Positions 8,413 to 17,294 of a stretch of DNA of 34,854 nucleotides are shown here, in pieces. The stretch covers positions 1 to 34,854 of the forward strand of contig JADGHC010000007.1 of NCBI GenBank assembly GCA_019689655.1, given 5' to 3'. Made by a program: the position numbers and the translations under genes. Position 1 is the first letter of the stretch; each line of letters starts with the position of its first letter. The stretch is from Microbispora sp. GTDB lineage: Bacteria; Actinomycetota; Actinomycetes; Streptosporangiales; Streptosporangiaceae. The notes beneath the pieces were generated by a model. The model was given only the letters and a program-made list of their open reading frames with translations, searched no databases and was not told where the DNA came from.

Positions 8413-10620
8413 ATGATTCGCAAGGCCGCGCTGCTGACATTGCTGACCGCCCTGCTCGCCTCCCCCGCGGGCATGGCCGGTGCGGCTGTCGCCGCGTCCC
8501 CGGGCCGGGTCGCGGTCGCGGCTCCCGCCGATCCGCTCTACCTGAGCGAGATCACGCCGGAGGTCGTGCGCGACCCCGTCGCGCCCATCAAGGTCACCGG
8601 CACCGTCTCGGGCACGCCGTCGGCCACCGTCAAGGTCCGCATCCACTACTCCCCCGGCAGGCCGTTCGCCTCGCGTACGGAGATGGCGAACTACCTGGCC
8701 GAGCAGGGGTACGTCACGTCGCGCTGGAGCACCAAGGTCCAGGCGACGTCCCTCGACCGGTCGGGCAAGCTGCCCTTCGAGTTCACCGTGACGCCGCAGG
8801 AGCTGGGCATGTCGCGGCCCGGGGTCTACCCGCTCGCGATCGAGGTGCTCGACGCGTTCACCGGGCAGCGTCTCGGCATCGAGCGGACCTTCCTGACGTA
8901 CGTCCCCAAGGGCGAGCAGATCCCCAAGATCAAGCTGGCCGTCGCCCTGCCGCTCGTGGACCGGCCCCACCGGGCCGACGACGCGACGTTCATGGACGAC
9001 GACCTGACCACCTCGATCGCCTCCGGCCGCCTGGCCTCGCTGCTGCAGACCGCGCAGGACACCGGCGCCGGGGTGACCTGGTTCGTGGACCCCGCCCTGC
9101 TCGACGACGTCCGCGCCCTGTCCTCCGGCCCCCGGAACGTGCGCGGCACGCGGAAGGACGCCGACCCGGCCGCCGGGCAGTGGCTGAACGGCCTGCGCAG
9201 CGCGCTGGCGGACAAAACCGTCGTCGCCACGCCGTACGCCGACCCGGACGTGACCGCGCTGGTCCACCACGGCCTCGACAAGGAGGCCGCGGCGTCGGTC
9301 CAGCGGGGCGCCGCGCTCGCCAGCGAGGTGCTCGGCCGGGAGATCCGCGGCACCACCGCGTGGCCGGCCGGCGGTGCGATCGACCGCGACGCCGTGGACG
9401 AGCTGGCGATGGCGGGCGTGACGTCCGTGCTGCTGTCGGCGGACACGCTGCCGCCGCGGACCACGGCGCAAAACGGGCAGCCGCTCGCCCCGCCCGCGCA
9501 GACCCCCGACGGCGCGGCCAGGCTCGACACCGTCGCGGAGACCCCGCTCACCGCGCTGCTCGCCGACCCCACGCTCAGCGGCATCCTCGACGGGGACGTG
9601 TCCGCCCCGGGCGCCGCGACGCTCGCCCGGCAGCGGTTCCTCGCCGAGACCGCGATGATCGCCTTCGAGCAGCAGAGCCCGCAGACCGGCCAGTTCGGGC
9701 AGAACACGCAGAGCCGGGCGGCGAAGACGGCCACCCGCACGGTGATCGCGGCCCCCGAGTCGCACCTGTGGACGCCCGACCCGGCGTTCGTCGCCGGCCT
9801 CCTCCAGGCCGCCTCCAGGGCCCCCTGGCTGCGCATGACTCCGCTCGACTCGGTCAAGCCCGGACGGGCCGGGGTGCCGCGTGCCGACCTGACCTACACC
9901 GACCACGACCGCCAGGCCGAACTGAGCCGCTCCTATCTCGCCACCGTACGCAAGCTGGAGCGCAAGGCCGACGCCGTGGCCACCGTCACCGAGGAGCACA
10001 CCGACGTCTTCCACACGGCGATACTCCGGCTGACCTCGGCCTCCTGGCGGGGCGACGGCAAGCGGGCGCTCACCTTCGCCGGCCAGGTGCAGAAGGCCAT
10101 CGACGACCTCATCGACGACGTGTCCGTTCTCGACACCCCGCGCGCGGTCGCGGGGAGCAACGGCCAGATCCCGGTCAGCGTGGCCAACAACCTGGACAAG
10201 AACATCCTGATCAAGATCCGGGTCACCTCGGCCAGCAAGTCACGGCTCGCGATCGCCGGCCCCGGCGGGGTCTACGTGACCCCCACCACCAGGATCCTCG
10301 CGGGCCGCAGCCAGCTCGTGAACGTGCCGGTGATCGTACGCAACGAGGGCGGCGAGGCGAGCATCACCGTGCAGCTGCTGACCGACGCCGACGAGAAGTA
10401 CGGCGCCCCGGTGCGCGTGGTCGTGCGCGCGACGGGCTACACCGGCATCGCCCTGGTCATCGTGGGGGCGGCCGTGGCCATCATGCTGGCCGCCGTGGTG
10501 ATGCGCATCCTGCGCCGCAGGTCGCGCAAGGCGTTCCCGTTCGACGGGTCTCAGGACGGGCAGGGCCCGCCCTCGGACCGGCCGGGAGCCGTCCCGGCCG
10601 AGCGCACCCAGTCACCGTAG
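8413..10620 (+). CDS. DUF6049 family secreted, membrane-anchored protein
   Basis: A 735-residue envelope protein corresponding in position to Rv3909 of M. tuberculosis, just upstream of murJ. It has an N-terminal signal peptide (MIRKAALLTLLTALLASPAG with an Ala-rich cleavage region near 25-40). A large extracytoplasmic part contains an N-terminal beta-rich domain (PLYLSEITPEVV, VRIHYSPGRPFASR). A middle segment resembles a polysaccharide-deacetylase-like barrel (VTWFVDPALLDDV, TTAWPAGGAID), and a C-terminal beta domain precedes a single transmembrane helix (near 680-700, ending MRILRRRSRK). The function is unknown; conserved linkage suggests a role with MurJ in envelope assembly. The ATG lacks a clear ribosome-binding site. 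Only 54 bases separate it from murJ. Confidence 0.85.
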   Translation: MIRKAALLTLLTALLASPAGMAGAAVAASPGRVAVAAPADPLYLSEITPEVVRDPVAPIKVTGTVSGTPSATVKVRIHYSPGRPFASRTEMANYLAEQGYVTSRWSTKVQATSLDRSGKLPFEFTVTPQELGMSRPGVYPLAIEVLDAFTGQRLGIERTFLTYVPKGEQIPKIKLAVALPLVDRPHRADDATFMDDDLTTSIASGRLASLLQTAQDTGAGVTWFVDPALLDDVRALSSGPRNVRGTRKDADPAAGQWLNGLRSALADKTVVATPYADPDVTALVHHGLDKEAAASVQRGAALASEVLGREIRGTTAWPAGGAIDRDAVDELAMAGVTSVLLSADTLPPRTTAQNGQPLAPPAQTPDGAARLDTVAETPLTALLADPTLSGILDGDVSAPGAATLARQRFLAETAMIAFEQQSPQTGQFGQNTQSRAAKTATRTVIAAPESHLWTPDPAFVAGLLQAASRAPWLRMTPLDSVKPGRAGVPRADLTYTDHDRQAELSRSYLATVRKLERKADAVATVTEEHTDVFHTAILRLTSASWRGDGKRALTFAGQVQKAIDDLIDDVSVLDTPRAVAGSNGQIPVSVANNLDKNILIKIRVTSASKSRLAIAGPGGVYVTPTTRILAGRSQLVNVPVIVRNEGGEASITVQLLTDADEKYGAPVRVVVRATGYTGIALVIVGAAVAIMLAAVVMRILRRRSRKAFPFDGSQDGQGPPSDRPGAVPAERTQSP

Positions 10621-10674
10621 TCTGAACCACCCCGAGACCCGGGGCCCACGGGAGGAAGGCGGCCAAGGACAACC

Positions 10675-12273
10675 ATGAGCAGGATGCTGCGGGCCAGCGC
10701 GATCATGGCGGCCGGAACGATGGTCTCGCGGCTCACCGGCTTCGTCCGTACGGCGATGCTCGCCGCGGCCATCGGGACGTTCGCCCTCGGCGACGCGTAC
10801 AACGCGGCCTACATGATCCCGTACATCCTGCTGGACCTGCTGCTCCAGGGCGTGCTGAGCAGCGTCATCGTCCCGGTGATCGTGCGGGCGCAGCGGCGCG
10901 ACCCGGACGGCGGCCAGGCGTTCGAACAGCGGCTGATGACGCTGGCGGTGATGGTGCTGACGGCCGTCGCGCTGATCGGCGTGCTGCTGGCCCGGCCGAT
11001 CATGGAGCTCTACACCGCCTCGAACTGGTCGGACGACAAGGTCGAGGTGGCCGCCACACTGGCCAGGTACATGCTCCCGCAGATCGCGTTCTTCGGGATC
11101 GGCTCGCTCGCCGGGGCGATCCTCAACACGCGGGACAGGTTCGCCGCCCCGATGTGGGCGCCGGTGCTCAACAACATCGTGGTCATGGGCGTCCTGGCCG
11201 CCTACTACACGGTCGCGTCGTCCGACATCGACAAGGTGACCGGCCGAGACCTCGCGCTGCTCGGCCTCGGCACGACCGGCGGCATCCTGGCCCAGGCGCT
11301 GGTGCTGATCATCGCCCTGCACCGGGCCGGGTTCCGGTTCCGCCCCCGTTTCGGGGTGCGCGGCACCGGCCTGGGCGAGGCGGCCAAGGCCGCCGTGTGG
11401 ACCTTTGCCTACACCGGCATCACCCAGGTCGGGTTCTGGGTCACCACCAAGCTCGCGACCGGCGCGGGCGAGCGGTCCCCCGGCGCCGGCAACAGCGCCT
11501 GGTCGTACGCCTTCCAGCTCTTCCAGCTCCCGTACGGGATCATCGCGGTGTCGGTGATCACGGCGATGCTGCCGAGGATGAGCAGGTACGTCGCCGACGG
11601 CGAGCTGGCCTCGGTGCGCACGGAGTTCGCCTCGGCGGTGCGGCTGGTCTCGTCCGTCATCGTCCCGGCGGGCCTGCTGCTGATGGTCCTCGGCCCGTCG
11701 GTCACCACGCTGATCTTCTCGTGGGGCCGCATGAACACGACCGACGCGATCTACATCGGCCACGTGCTGCAGGTGTTCGGGGTCGCGCTCGTGCCTTTCT
11801 CGATCTTCCAGCTCCTGCTGCGCGTCTTCTACAGCTTCGGCGACACCCGTACGCCGGCGATCATGGCGGCGGTGAACGTGGCGATCAACGCGACGCTCAG
11901 CCTGGTGGCCTACTTCACCCTCCCCGACCGGTTCATCGTCATCGGGATGGCCTTCGCCTACCTGATCACGTACGTCGTCCTGGCCGGGATCGCGTGGGCG
12001 CTGGCGAGCCGGAAGGCCGGCGGGCTCGGCGGCCGGGAGGTCACCGCCGGCTTGGGCCGCATGTACGCGGCGGCGATCCCCGCCGCCGCGCTGGCCCTGG
12101 CGGTCCTGTGGGTGGCCAGGGAGCTCACCCCGATCACCGCGGTGAGCTCGGCCGTGGTGCTCGTGGTCGGCGGCGGCGCCGGGCTGCTGCTGTACCTGCT
12201 GGCCGCGCACCGGCTGCAGGTGCCCGAGGTCCGCTCCATCATTGGACTTGTCGCAAGCCGGGTAGGACGGTAA
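10675..12273 (+). CDS. murJ: Lipid II flippase MurJ (MviN)
   Basis: Moves the peptidoglycan precursor lipid II across the cytoplasmic membrane. The 532-residue polytopic protein has about 14 hydrophobic segments of the MOP exporter fold. Recognisable segments are ASAIMAAGTMVSRLTGFVRTA at the start (AGTMVSRLTGFVR), GDAYNAAYMIPYIL, LQGVLSSVIVPV, NTRDRFAAPMWAPVLNN and QLFQLPYGIIAVSVITAMLP. Charged residues inside helices, typical of MurJ, include the Arg of TGFVR. The ATG has GGGAGGAAGG upstream. In M. tuberculosis the homologue (Rv3910) continues into a pseudokinase and an extracellular domain; here the protein stops after the membrane part and those domains form the next gene. Confidence 0.95.
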   Translation: MSRMLRASAIMAAGTMVSRLTGFVRTAMLAAAIGTFALGDAYNAAYMIPYILLDLLLQGVLSSVIVPVIVRAQRRDPDGGQAFEQRLMTLAVMVLTAVALIGVLLARPIMELYTASNWSDDKVEVAATLARYMLPQIAFFGIGSLAGAILNTRDRFAAPMWAPVLNNIVVMGVLAAYYTVASSDIDKVTGRDLALLGLGTTGGILAQALVLIIALHRAGFRFRPRFGVRGTGLGEAAKAAVWTFAYTGITQVGFWVTTKLATGAGERSPGAGNSAWSYAFQLFQLPYGIIAVSVITAMLPRMSRYVADGELASVRTEFASAVRLVSSVIVPAGLLLMVLGPSVTTLIFSWGRMNTTDAIYIGHVLQVFGVALVPFSIFQLLLRVFYSFGDTRTPAIMAAVNVAINATLSLVAYFTLPDRFIVIGMAFAYLITYVVLAGIAWALASRKAGGLGGREVTAGLGRMYAAAIPAAALALAVLWVARELTPITAVSSAVVLVVGGGAGLLLYLLAAHRLQVPEVRSIIGLVASRVGR

Positions 12274-12689
12274 GAGTCCTCAAGGACGACCGGCAACTGG
12301 AAGGTAACCCGAAAGTCCGATTCGGACGTCTTCGATCGGGAAGGCGGGCACAAGCGGCACGGCACTAGCATGGTGCGCCAGGGAGTGTTGAGGCACACTC
12401 TGGGGAACGTCCCGCAGAACTCGCCTTACCGATGGATTCGGCCGGGCGGGCGACCGCGAGGTGGAGGAGGACCGGGCGGCGTCGGCCGCGCGGGCCCGTT
12501 CCGGCCACGCGGGTGCTCGGCCCGGGGTCGCGCCGACCCGGCGGTGCTCCGCTCGGCGACCGCGGCAGGCAGGAGGTCTCAGGGGCGCGATCTGGAGTTT
12601 CGGACCGGCGAGCGGAAGCGGGAAGGCGTGGGCGGAACCACCCGGCATCGGCCGATGCATGCCGACGGGCCGCGAAGCGGGGCGGCCGC
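12274..12689 (+). other. 416-base gene-free interval between murJ and the pseudokinase gene
   Basis: No convincing gene is seen here. The pseudokinase frame stays open back to 12432, but the extra residues are low-complexity Arg/Gly/Pro unlike any kinase N-terminus. An overlapping frame from an ATG at 12370 reaches 12693 and is equally unlikely. A short palindrome, GTCCGA-T-TCGGAC, lies at 12315-12327. TAGCAT at 12367-12372 could be a -10 box for a separate promoter. The interval may be a leader or an independent promoter region for the pseudokinase-sigM-anti-sigma genes. Confidence 0.5.
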
Positions 12690-14174
12690 ATGAGCATGTC
12701 CACGGTCGAACCGGGGACTCGGCTGGCGGGTCGGTTCCGCCTCGAGGACCGGGTCAACGAGTCCGGCGGCGCCACCCTCTGGAAGGCCCTCGACGAGGTT
12801 CTCGCCCGCCCGGTCGCGGTCCACACGTTCGCGCCCGACTTCCCCCGGGTCCAGGAGGTGGTCACCGCCGCCCGCCTGGCGAGCCGGCTGACCGACCCCC
12901 GCCTCACCCAGGTCTTCGACGCGGCCGACGAGGACGGCACGGCGTACGTCGTGAGCGAGTGGGTCAGCGGAGACTCGCTGCTCGACCTGCTGGAGAGCGG
13001 GCCCGTCGAGCCCGAGCGCGGCGCGGCCCTGGTCGCCGAGGCGGCCGAGGCCCTGGCGCACGCGCACGCGGCCGGCCTCACCCACCTGAACCTGACGCCT
13101 TCCCGTCTGGTCTGGACGAGCGGCGGCACGGTCAAGCTCCTCGGGCTCGCCGTCGACGCCGCGATCCTCGACCTGAGCAGCGAGGAGCCCGCCCGGGAGG
13201 ACGCCGAGGGGCTGGGCCGCCTGCTGTACGCGGCGCTGACCGGCCACTGGCCGGGCGACTCCGACTGCGGCCTGCCGCCCGCGCCCCTGGACGACGGCAA
13301 GATCTGCACGCCCCGGCAGGTCACCGCCGGAGTGCCGGGTTACCTCGATGCCATCACCTGCCGCGCCCTGCTGCAGGAGCCGCGGCGCGGGCAGCCGCCG
13401 CTGGCCACCCCGGCCGACGTGGCCGAGGCGCTCGCCGAGGTGCCCCGGCCCGCGCCGGCCCCCGTCACCACCGCGCCGCCCGCGCTGAACCTGCGCAGCG
13501 AAGCGCCGGACGGCCTGGGCGTGTCCACCATGCCGCCGCACATCACGGTGGTCCCCCCGCCGCCGCAGACCGGCACCGCCAGCAAGATCCTGCTGACCGT
13601 CATCGTCCTGCTCGTGATGGCGGCCGTCGGCGTCGGCGCCTGGACCGTGGGCAAGAACCTCGGCAACACCCCCCGGGTGACCCAGTCGGGCGTCGCGCAG
13701 TCCCCGACCCCCTCGCTCAAGCCGGTCGCCGTCAAGCCCGTGAGCGCGACGGGGTTCGACCCGCTCGGCTCGGACCACATCGAGAAGCCGGAGCTCGCCC
13801 GGCTCGCCATCGACGGCAAGCCGTCCACCGAGTGGCACACCGACAGCTACACCAGCGCCGACCTGGGACGGCTCAAGGACGGCGTCGGGCTCATCCTCGA
13901 CATGGGCAAGTCGATCCCCATCGCCGACGTGGTCGTCTCCTTCGGCGACGCGGGCGGCGGGACGGTGCAGCTCAAGGTGGGCGACGCCGCGGAGCTGTCC
14001 GCGCTGAAGACCGTGGCGGAGAAGAAGGGCGCGTCGGGGTCGGTGACGTTCACCCCGGCGAAGCCCGCCACAGGTCAATACGTTTTGATCTGGTTCACCC
14101 GACTTCCCTCCTACAACGGGCAGTATCGTGGCACCATCTACGACGTAACGGTGCATTCCCCAGGATCGGCATAG
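12690..14174 (+). CDS. MviN-type membrane pseudokinase with C-terminal extracellular domain
   Basis: About 494 residues in three parts. The first (about 10-260) has the Ser/Thr kinase fold but lacks catalytic residues: the ATP-anchoring Lys of VA(I)K is His (PVAVHTF, near 45), the HRD loop reads HLN (near 132-134, HLNLTPSRLVW), and the DFG position reads LGLAVD. It should therefore be a pseudokinase. A Pro-rich linker leads to one transmembrane helix (about 300-320). The outer C-terminal part (SATGFDPLGSDHIEKPELA, IDGKPSTEWHTDSY) is a beta-sandwich-like domain. In M. tuberculosis the same module is fused to MurJ and, when phosphorylated by PknB, recruits the FHA protein FhaA to restrain peptidoglycan synthesis. 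The ATG at 12690 is chosen because homology begins there. sigM follows after 9 bases. Confidence 0.85.
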   Translation: MSMSTVEPGTRLAGRFRLEDRVNESGGATLWKALDEVLARPVAVHTFAPDFPRVQEVVTAARLASRLTDPRLTQVFDAADEDGTAYVVSEWVSGDSLLDLLESGPVEPERGAALVAEAAEALAHAHAAGLTHLNLTPSRLVWTSGGTVKLLGLAVDAAILDLSSEEPAREDAEGLGRLLYAALTGHWPGDSDCGLPPAPLDDGKICTPRQVTAGVPGYLDAITCRALLQEPRRGQPPLATPADVAEALAEVPRPAPAPVTTAPPALNLRSEAPDGLGVSTMPPHITVVPPPPQTGTASKILLTVIVLLVMAAVGVGAWTVGKNLGNTPRVTQSGVAQSPTPSLKPVAVKPVSATGFDPLGSDHIEKPELARLAIDGKPSTEWHTDSYTSADLGRLKDGVGLILDMGKSIPIADVVVSFGDAGGGTVQLKVGDAAELSALKTVAEKKGASGSVTFTPAKPATGQYVLIWFTRLPSYNGQYRGTIYDVTVHSPGSA

Positions 14175-14183
14175 CAGGGACTT

Positions 14184-14825
14184 GTGAATTCCCCACCAGA
14201 CAATCCCCCGACGGCTGAGCACGCGCGCCACGCGGTGTCCGACGCCGATCTGCTGACCCGCCACCTCGGCGGCGACCCTCAGGCGTTCAGCGAGATCGTC
14301 AGACGGCACCGCGACCGGATGTGGGCGGTCGCCCTGCGCACGCTCGGCGATCCCGACGAGGCCGCGGACGCGGTCCAGGACGCGTTCGTCTCCGCGTACC
14401 GCAAGGCGAGCAGCTTCCGCGGCGAGGCCGCGGTCACGACGTGGCTCCACCGCATCGTGGTCAACGCCTGCCTTGACCGCATGCGCCGCAAATCCGTACG
14501 CCCCGTCGCCGACGACGAACTCATCGAGGCCGCGGAGCGCGAGGTCCCGGCAGCCGACCAGGCCGGCGAGCGCGAGGTCTCCCTGGAGGTCACGGCGGCT
14601 CTCAAGCTGCTGCCGCCCGACCAGAGGGCCGCCCTCGTGCTCGTCGACATGATGGGGTACGCGGTGGACGACGCGGCGGCGGTGCTGAACGTCCCGCCGG
14701 GCACCGTGAAGAGCCGCTGTGCACGGGGTCGCGCGAAACTTGCCCCGATTCTTTCGCATCTACGGAACCGATCCGAGCTCACTCGCGTCTCATCCGGGAA
14801 GGGAGCAGTACTTCGTGACGGGTGA
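14184..14825 (+). CDS. sigM: ECF RNA polymerase sigma factor SigM
   Basis: An extracytoplasmic-function sigma factor of 213 residues in the SigM position of the origin region. Sigma region 2 is seen in DLLTRHLGGDPQAFSEIVRRHRDRM, then TLGDPDEAADAVQDAFVSAYRKA and the TWLHRIVVNACLDRMRRK promoter-melting segment. Region 4 shows LPPDQRAALVLVDMMGYAVDDAA and NVPPGTVKSRCARGRAKL, the helix-turn-helix for -35 recognition. It starts with a GTG nine bases after the pseudokinase gene and overlaps the anti-sigma start by 11 bases, so all three are probably one transcript. In M. tuberculosis SigM controls secreted and surface lipids; the target set here cannot be seen. Confidence 0.92.
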   Translation: MNSPPDNPPTAEHARHAVSDADLLTRHLGGDPQAFSEIVRRHRDRMWAVALRTLGDPDEAADAVQDAFVSAYRKASSFRGEAAVTTWLHRIVVNACLDRMRRKSVRPVADDELIEAAEREVPAADQAGEREVSLEVTAALKLLPPDQRAALVLVDMMGYAVDDAAAVLNVPPGTVKSRCARGRAKLAPILSHLRNRSELTRVSSGKGAVLRDG

Positions 14826-15774
14826 CACGCACTACGACCTCGAGGTTCTCGCCGAACTGGCGGAGGGTCTCCTCGACGACACGACGGCCCGGCGGGTCCG
14901 CGAGCATCTCGCGATCTGCGACGCCTGCGGGGAGAGCCTCGCCGATCTGGCCGCGGTCCGCGAAGTCCTGGCCGCGATGCCGGTGCCGGCGATGCCCCTG
15001 GGCGTCGCCAAGCGCATCGACCAGGCGCTGGCCGCCGAGGCTCCGAACTGGGACCGCCTCTTCCAGGACGCCCCATGGGAGAGCGCACCGGTGGAGAGCG
15101 CCCCGTGGGAGGTGGCCGAGCCTCCGGTCGTGATCCCGATGCCGGCCGCCGTGGAAACGCCCGCGGAGACGCCCGTGGAGACGCACACGGAGCCGGAGCG
15201 CGAGCCCGCGCCGGTCGTTCCGTTGGGTGTCGTCGCCGACGACGGGACGATCGTGCCGGCCAAGCGCCGTCCCGGGACGCGTACGGCGAGCAAGAGGGCG
15301 TCCAGGCGGCGCGCGTGGGCGCTGCCGGCCGCGGCCGCCGCCGCGGCGGCCGTCGTGATGGGGAGAGGTGGTCTGGCCACCGGCCTGCTCTCGCTCGGCG
15401 ACTCGCCGTCGCAGCCGGTGCTGAGCCAGGGCACCCCCGGCCACACCCCGGCCGAGACGCAGGAGATCACTTACTCCACCTACGCCAGCGGCCACAACTA
15501 CACCAGCAGGGAGCTGCGCGGGCCGCTGCTCGGTTACTTCGGCGTGGGGCCCGGCGCGGGCACCAACGACGACGAGGACCTCGACACCTGCGTCAAGCGG
15601 TTCTCGACCGAGCTCGACCGCACGCCGATCGGCGTCGACAAGGCCCTCTACAACGGCAACGAGGCCACGATCATGGCGTTCTGGGAGGACAAGAGCATGA
15701 ACGCCGTGCGGGTGGTCGTGGTGGACTCCAACTGCCACAAGCTGCGGCCCGAGGGCCTGGCCACCTGGAAGTGA
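14815..15774 (+). CDS. Zinc-finger anti-sigma factor, partner of SigM
   Basis: The 319-residue protein has an N-terminal anti-sigma zinc-finger motif HLAICDAC (HxxxCxxC, residues 31-38) within EHLAICDACGESLADL. A Pro/Glu-rich linker follows (PAAVETPAETPVETHTEPE), then a basic stretch and a weak Ala-rich transmembrane segment (WALPAAAAAAAAVVMGRGG). A C-terminal extracytoplasmic domain of unknown type ends the protein. I chose the GTG at 14815, which has AAGGGAG upstream and overlaps the sigM stop; an upstream ATG at 14719 would lie wholly inside sigM. Position and motif point to a membrane-bound regulator that holds SigM, equivalent to Rv3912 (RsmA). A strong hairpin 32 bases after the stop ends the transcript. 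Confidence 0.88.
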   Translation: MTGDTHYDLEVLAELAEGLLDDTTARRVREHLAICDACGESLADLAAVREVLAAMPVPAMPLGVAKRIDQALAAEAPNWDRLFQDAPWESAPVESAPWEVAEPPVVIPMPAAVETPAETPVETHTEPEREPAPVVPLGVVADDGTIVPAKRRPGTRTASKRASRRRAWALPAAAAAAAAVVMGRGGLATGLLSLGDSPSQPVLSQGTPGHTPAETQEITYSTYASGHNYTSRELRGPLLGYFGVGPGAGTNDDEDLDTCVKRFSTELDRTPIGVDKALYNGNEATIMAFWEDKSMNAVRVVVVDSNCHKLRPEGLATWK

Positions 15775-15806
15775 CCGCACGGCGCGAGCCGTACCATCAA
15801 GCAAGT

Positions 15807-15841
15807 GGCGAAGCCCCCCGCGACCTCCGGGGGGCTTCGCC
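15807..15841 (+). terminator. Strong terminator hairpin after the sigM operon
   Basis: A perfect 13-bp stem (GGCGAAGCCCCCC with GGGGGGCTTCGCC) and a 9-base loop. It separates the sigM/anti-sigma transcript from the thioredoxin promoter that follows. Confidence 0.85.
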
Positions 15842-15858
15842 ATATGGGGCCGCTACGG

Positions 15859-15885
15859 GGGAATGACCGGGGCCTAGGATCTGTT
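15859..15885 (+). promoter_or_regulatory. SigR/SigH-type promoter of trxB
   Basis: GGGAAT (15859-15864), 18 bases, then GTT (15883-15885) exactly fits the consensus GGGAAT-N18-GTT of the thiol-stress sigma factors SigR (Streptomyces) and SigH (mycobacteria). Those factors are known to drive trxB in both groups. It lies about 40 bases before the trxB start. Confidence 0.75.
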
Positions 15886-15925
15886 GACGGCACTGCACCA
15901 CATCCGATCGAAGAAGGCGGGTCCG

Positions 15926-16855
15926 TTGAGCGACGTTCGTAACGTGATCATCATCGGGTCGGGACCGGCCGGCTACACGGCGGCCGTGTACACCGCGCGT
16001 GCGGACCTCAAGCCTCTCGTCTTCGAGGGCTCGGTCACCGCCGGCGGGGCGCTGATGAACACCACCGAGGTGGAGAACTACCCCGGGTTCCCCGACGGCA
16101 TCCTGGGCCCGGACTTGATGGACAACTTCCGCAAGCAGGCCGAGCGGTTCGGTGCCGAGCTGGTCGCCGACGACGTGATCGAGGTGGATCTCCGGGCCAA
16201 CCCGAAGGTCGTCAAGACGTACACCGACACCTACTACGCCAAGGCGGTGATCCTGGCCACCGGGTCGGGCTACCGCGAGCTGGGCCTGGAGAACGAGAAG
16301 CGGCTGTCCGGCCGCGGCGTCTCCTGGTGTGCGACGTGTGACGGGTTCTTCTTCCGCGACCAGGACATCGTGGTCGTCGGCGGTGGCGACACCGCGATGG
16401 AGGAGGCCACCTTCCTCACCCGGTTCGCGAAGTCGGTGACGGTGATCCACCGCCGCGACACGCTGCGCGCCAGCAAGATCATGCAGGATCGGGCGTTCGC
16501 GAACGAGAAGATCCGCTTCATCTGGGACAGCGAGGTCGTCGACATCCTCGGCGAGGAGCGGGTCTCCGGGGTGCGGGTGCGCAACGTCAAGACCGGCGAG
16601 GAGAGCGAGCTTCCGGTCGGCGGCGTGTTCATCGCGATCGGGCACGAGCCGCGCACCGACCTGGTCAAGGGCCAGATCGATCTGGACGACCAGGGGTACA
16701 TCAGGGTGGACTCCCCGACGACGCGGACGAACATCGACGGGGTGTTCGCCGCCGGGGACGTCGTCGACCACATCTATCGTCAGGCGATCACCGCGGCCGG
16801 GACCGGCTGCGCAGCGGCGCTGGACGCCGAGCGCTGGCTGGCACTTAACGCCTGA
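15926..16855 (+). CDS. trxB: Thioredoxin reductase
   Basis: An FAD enzyme that passes electrons from NADPH to thioredoxin. The protein of 309 residues has the FAD-binding GSGPAG motif (11-16), the redox-active CATC pair (Cys135 and Cys138, in SWCATCDG), the NADPH-binding [10 protein letters not shown] and the C-terminal FAD motif [10 protein letters not shown]. The frame opens at a TTG at 15884, which overlaps the predicted promoter. The TTG at 15926 is preferred: it gives [17 protein letters not shown], the usual N-terminus, and has GAAGGCGGG upstream. Thioredoxin lies 77 bases downstream. A SigR-like promoter suggests induction by thiol oxidation. Confidence 0.95.
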   Translation: MSDVRNVIIIGSGPAGYTAAVYTARADLKPLVFEGSVTAGGALMNTTEVENYPGFPDGILGPDLMDNFRKQAERFGAELVADDVIEVDLRANPKVVKTYTDTYYAKAVILATGSGYRELGLENEKRLSGRGVSWCATCDGFFFRDQDIVVVGGGDTAMEEATFLTRFAKSVTVIHRRDTLRASKIMQDRAFANEKIRFIWDSEVVDILGEERVSGVRVRNVKTGEESELPVGGVFIAIGHEPRTDLVKGQIDLDDQGYIRVDSPTTRTNIDGVFAAGDVVDHIYRQAITAAGTGCAAALDAERWLALNA

Positions 16856-16867
16856 GTCACGAATATC

Positions 16868-16894
16868 GGGAATGCGGGGACGGTCCCCGCGGTT
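16868..16894 (+). promoter_or_regulatory. Second SigR/SigH-type promoter, before trxA
   Basis: GGGAAT (16868-16873), 18 bases, then GTT (16892-16894), again the SigR/SigH consensus. It lies 13 bases after the trxB stop. The spacer contains a palindrome, GCGGGGAC-G-GTCCCCGC (16874-16890), which could form a hairpin in the read-through trxB transcript or bind a regulator. Confidence 0.6.
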
Positions 16895-16932
16895 GTCTGC
16901 ACCGCCACACCACTCACGCAAGGAGAGATACC

Positions 16933-17256
16933 GTGGGCGCGATCAAGAGCGTGACGGACGCGAGCTTCGAGGCCGAGGTCCTCAAGAGCGACAAGCCGGT
17001 TTTGGTCGACTTTTGGGCCGAGTGGTGCGGTCCCTGCCGTCAGGTCGCGCCGATCCTCGAGGAGATCGCCAGCGAGCACGCCGACAAGCTGACCATCGTC
17101 AAGCTGAACATCGACGAGAACCCGGTCACGCCGCGGGACTACGGTGTGCTCCAGATTCCGACGATGAACGTGTACAAGGGCGGCGAGGTCGTCAAGCAGA
17201 TCATCGGCGCCAAGCCGAAGGCCATGCTGCTGCGTGAGCTCGAGGGCGTCATCTGA
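16933..17256 (+). CDS. trxA: Thioredoxin
   Basis: A 107-residue cytoplasmic thiol-disulfide reductant. The active site WCGPC is at 31-35, inside VDFWAEWCGPCRQVAP, and the cis-proline motif IPTM is at 75-78. LNIDENP and the C-terminal helix are standard. The GTG at 16933 has AAGGAGAG 5-6 bases upstream. It follows trxB closely and probably shares its transcript, but it also has its own SigR-like promoter. The transcript appears to continue through an unusual repeat array to a strong terminator about 250 bases after the stop. Confidence 0.97.
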   Translation: MGAIKSVTDASFEAEVLKSDKPVLVDFWAEWCGPCRQVAPILEEIASEHADKLTIVKLNIDENPVTPRDYGVLQIPTMNVYKGGEVVKQIIGAKPKAMLLRELEGVI

Positions 17257-17294
17257 CGTCGTCGACGGCAGGCCACCGCCGCTCGCGGCGACGC

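Noticed and set aside
12370-12693. 107-codon frame between murJ and the pseudokinase gene
   Set aside because: Low-complexity Gly/Arg/Pro sequence, no ribosome-binding site and mixed third-position composition; treated as non-coding leader.
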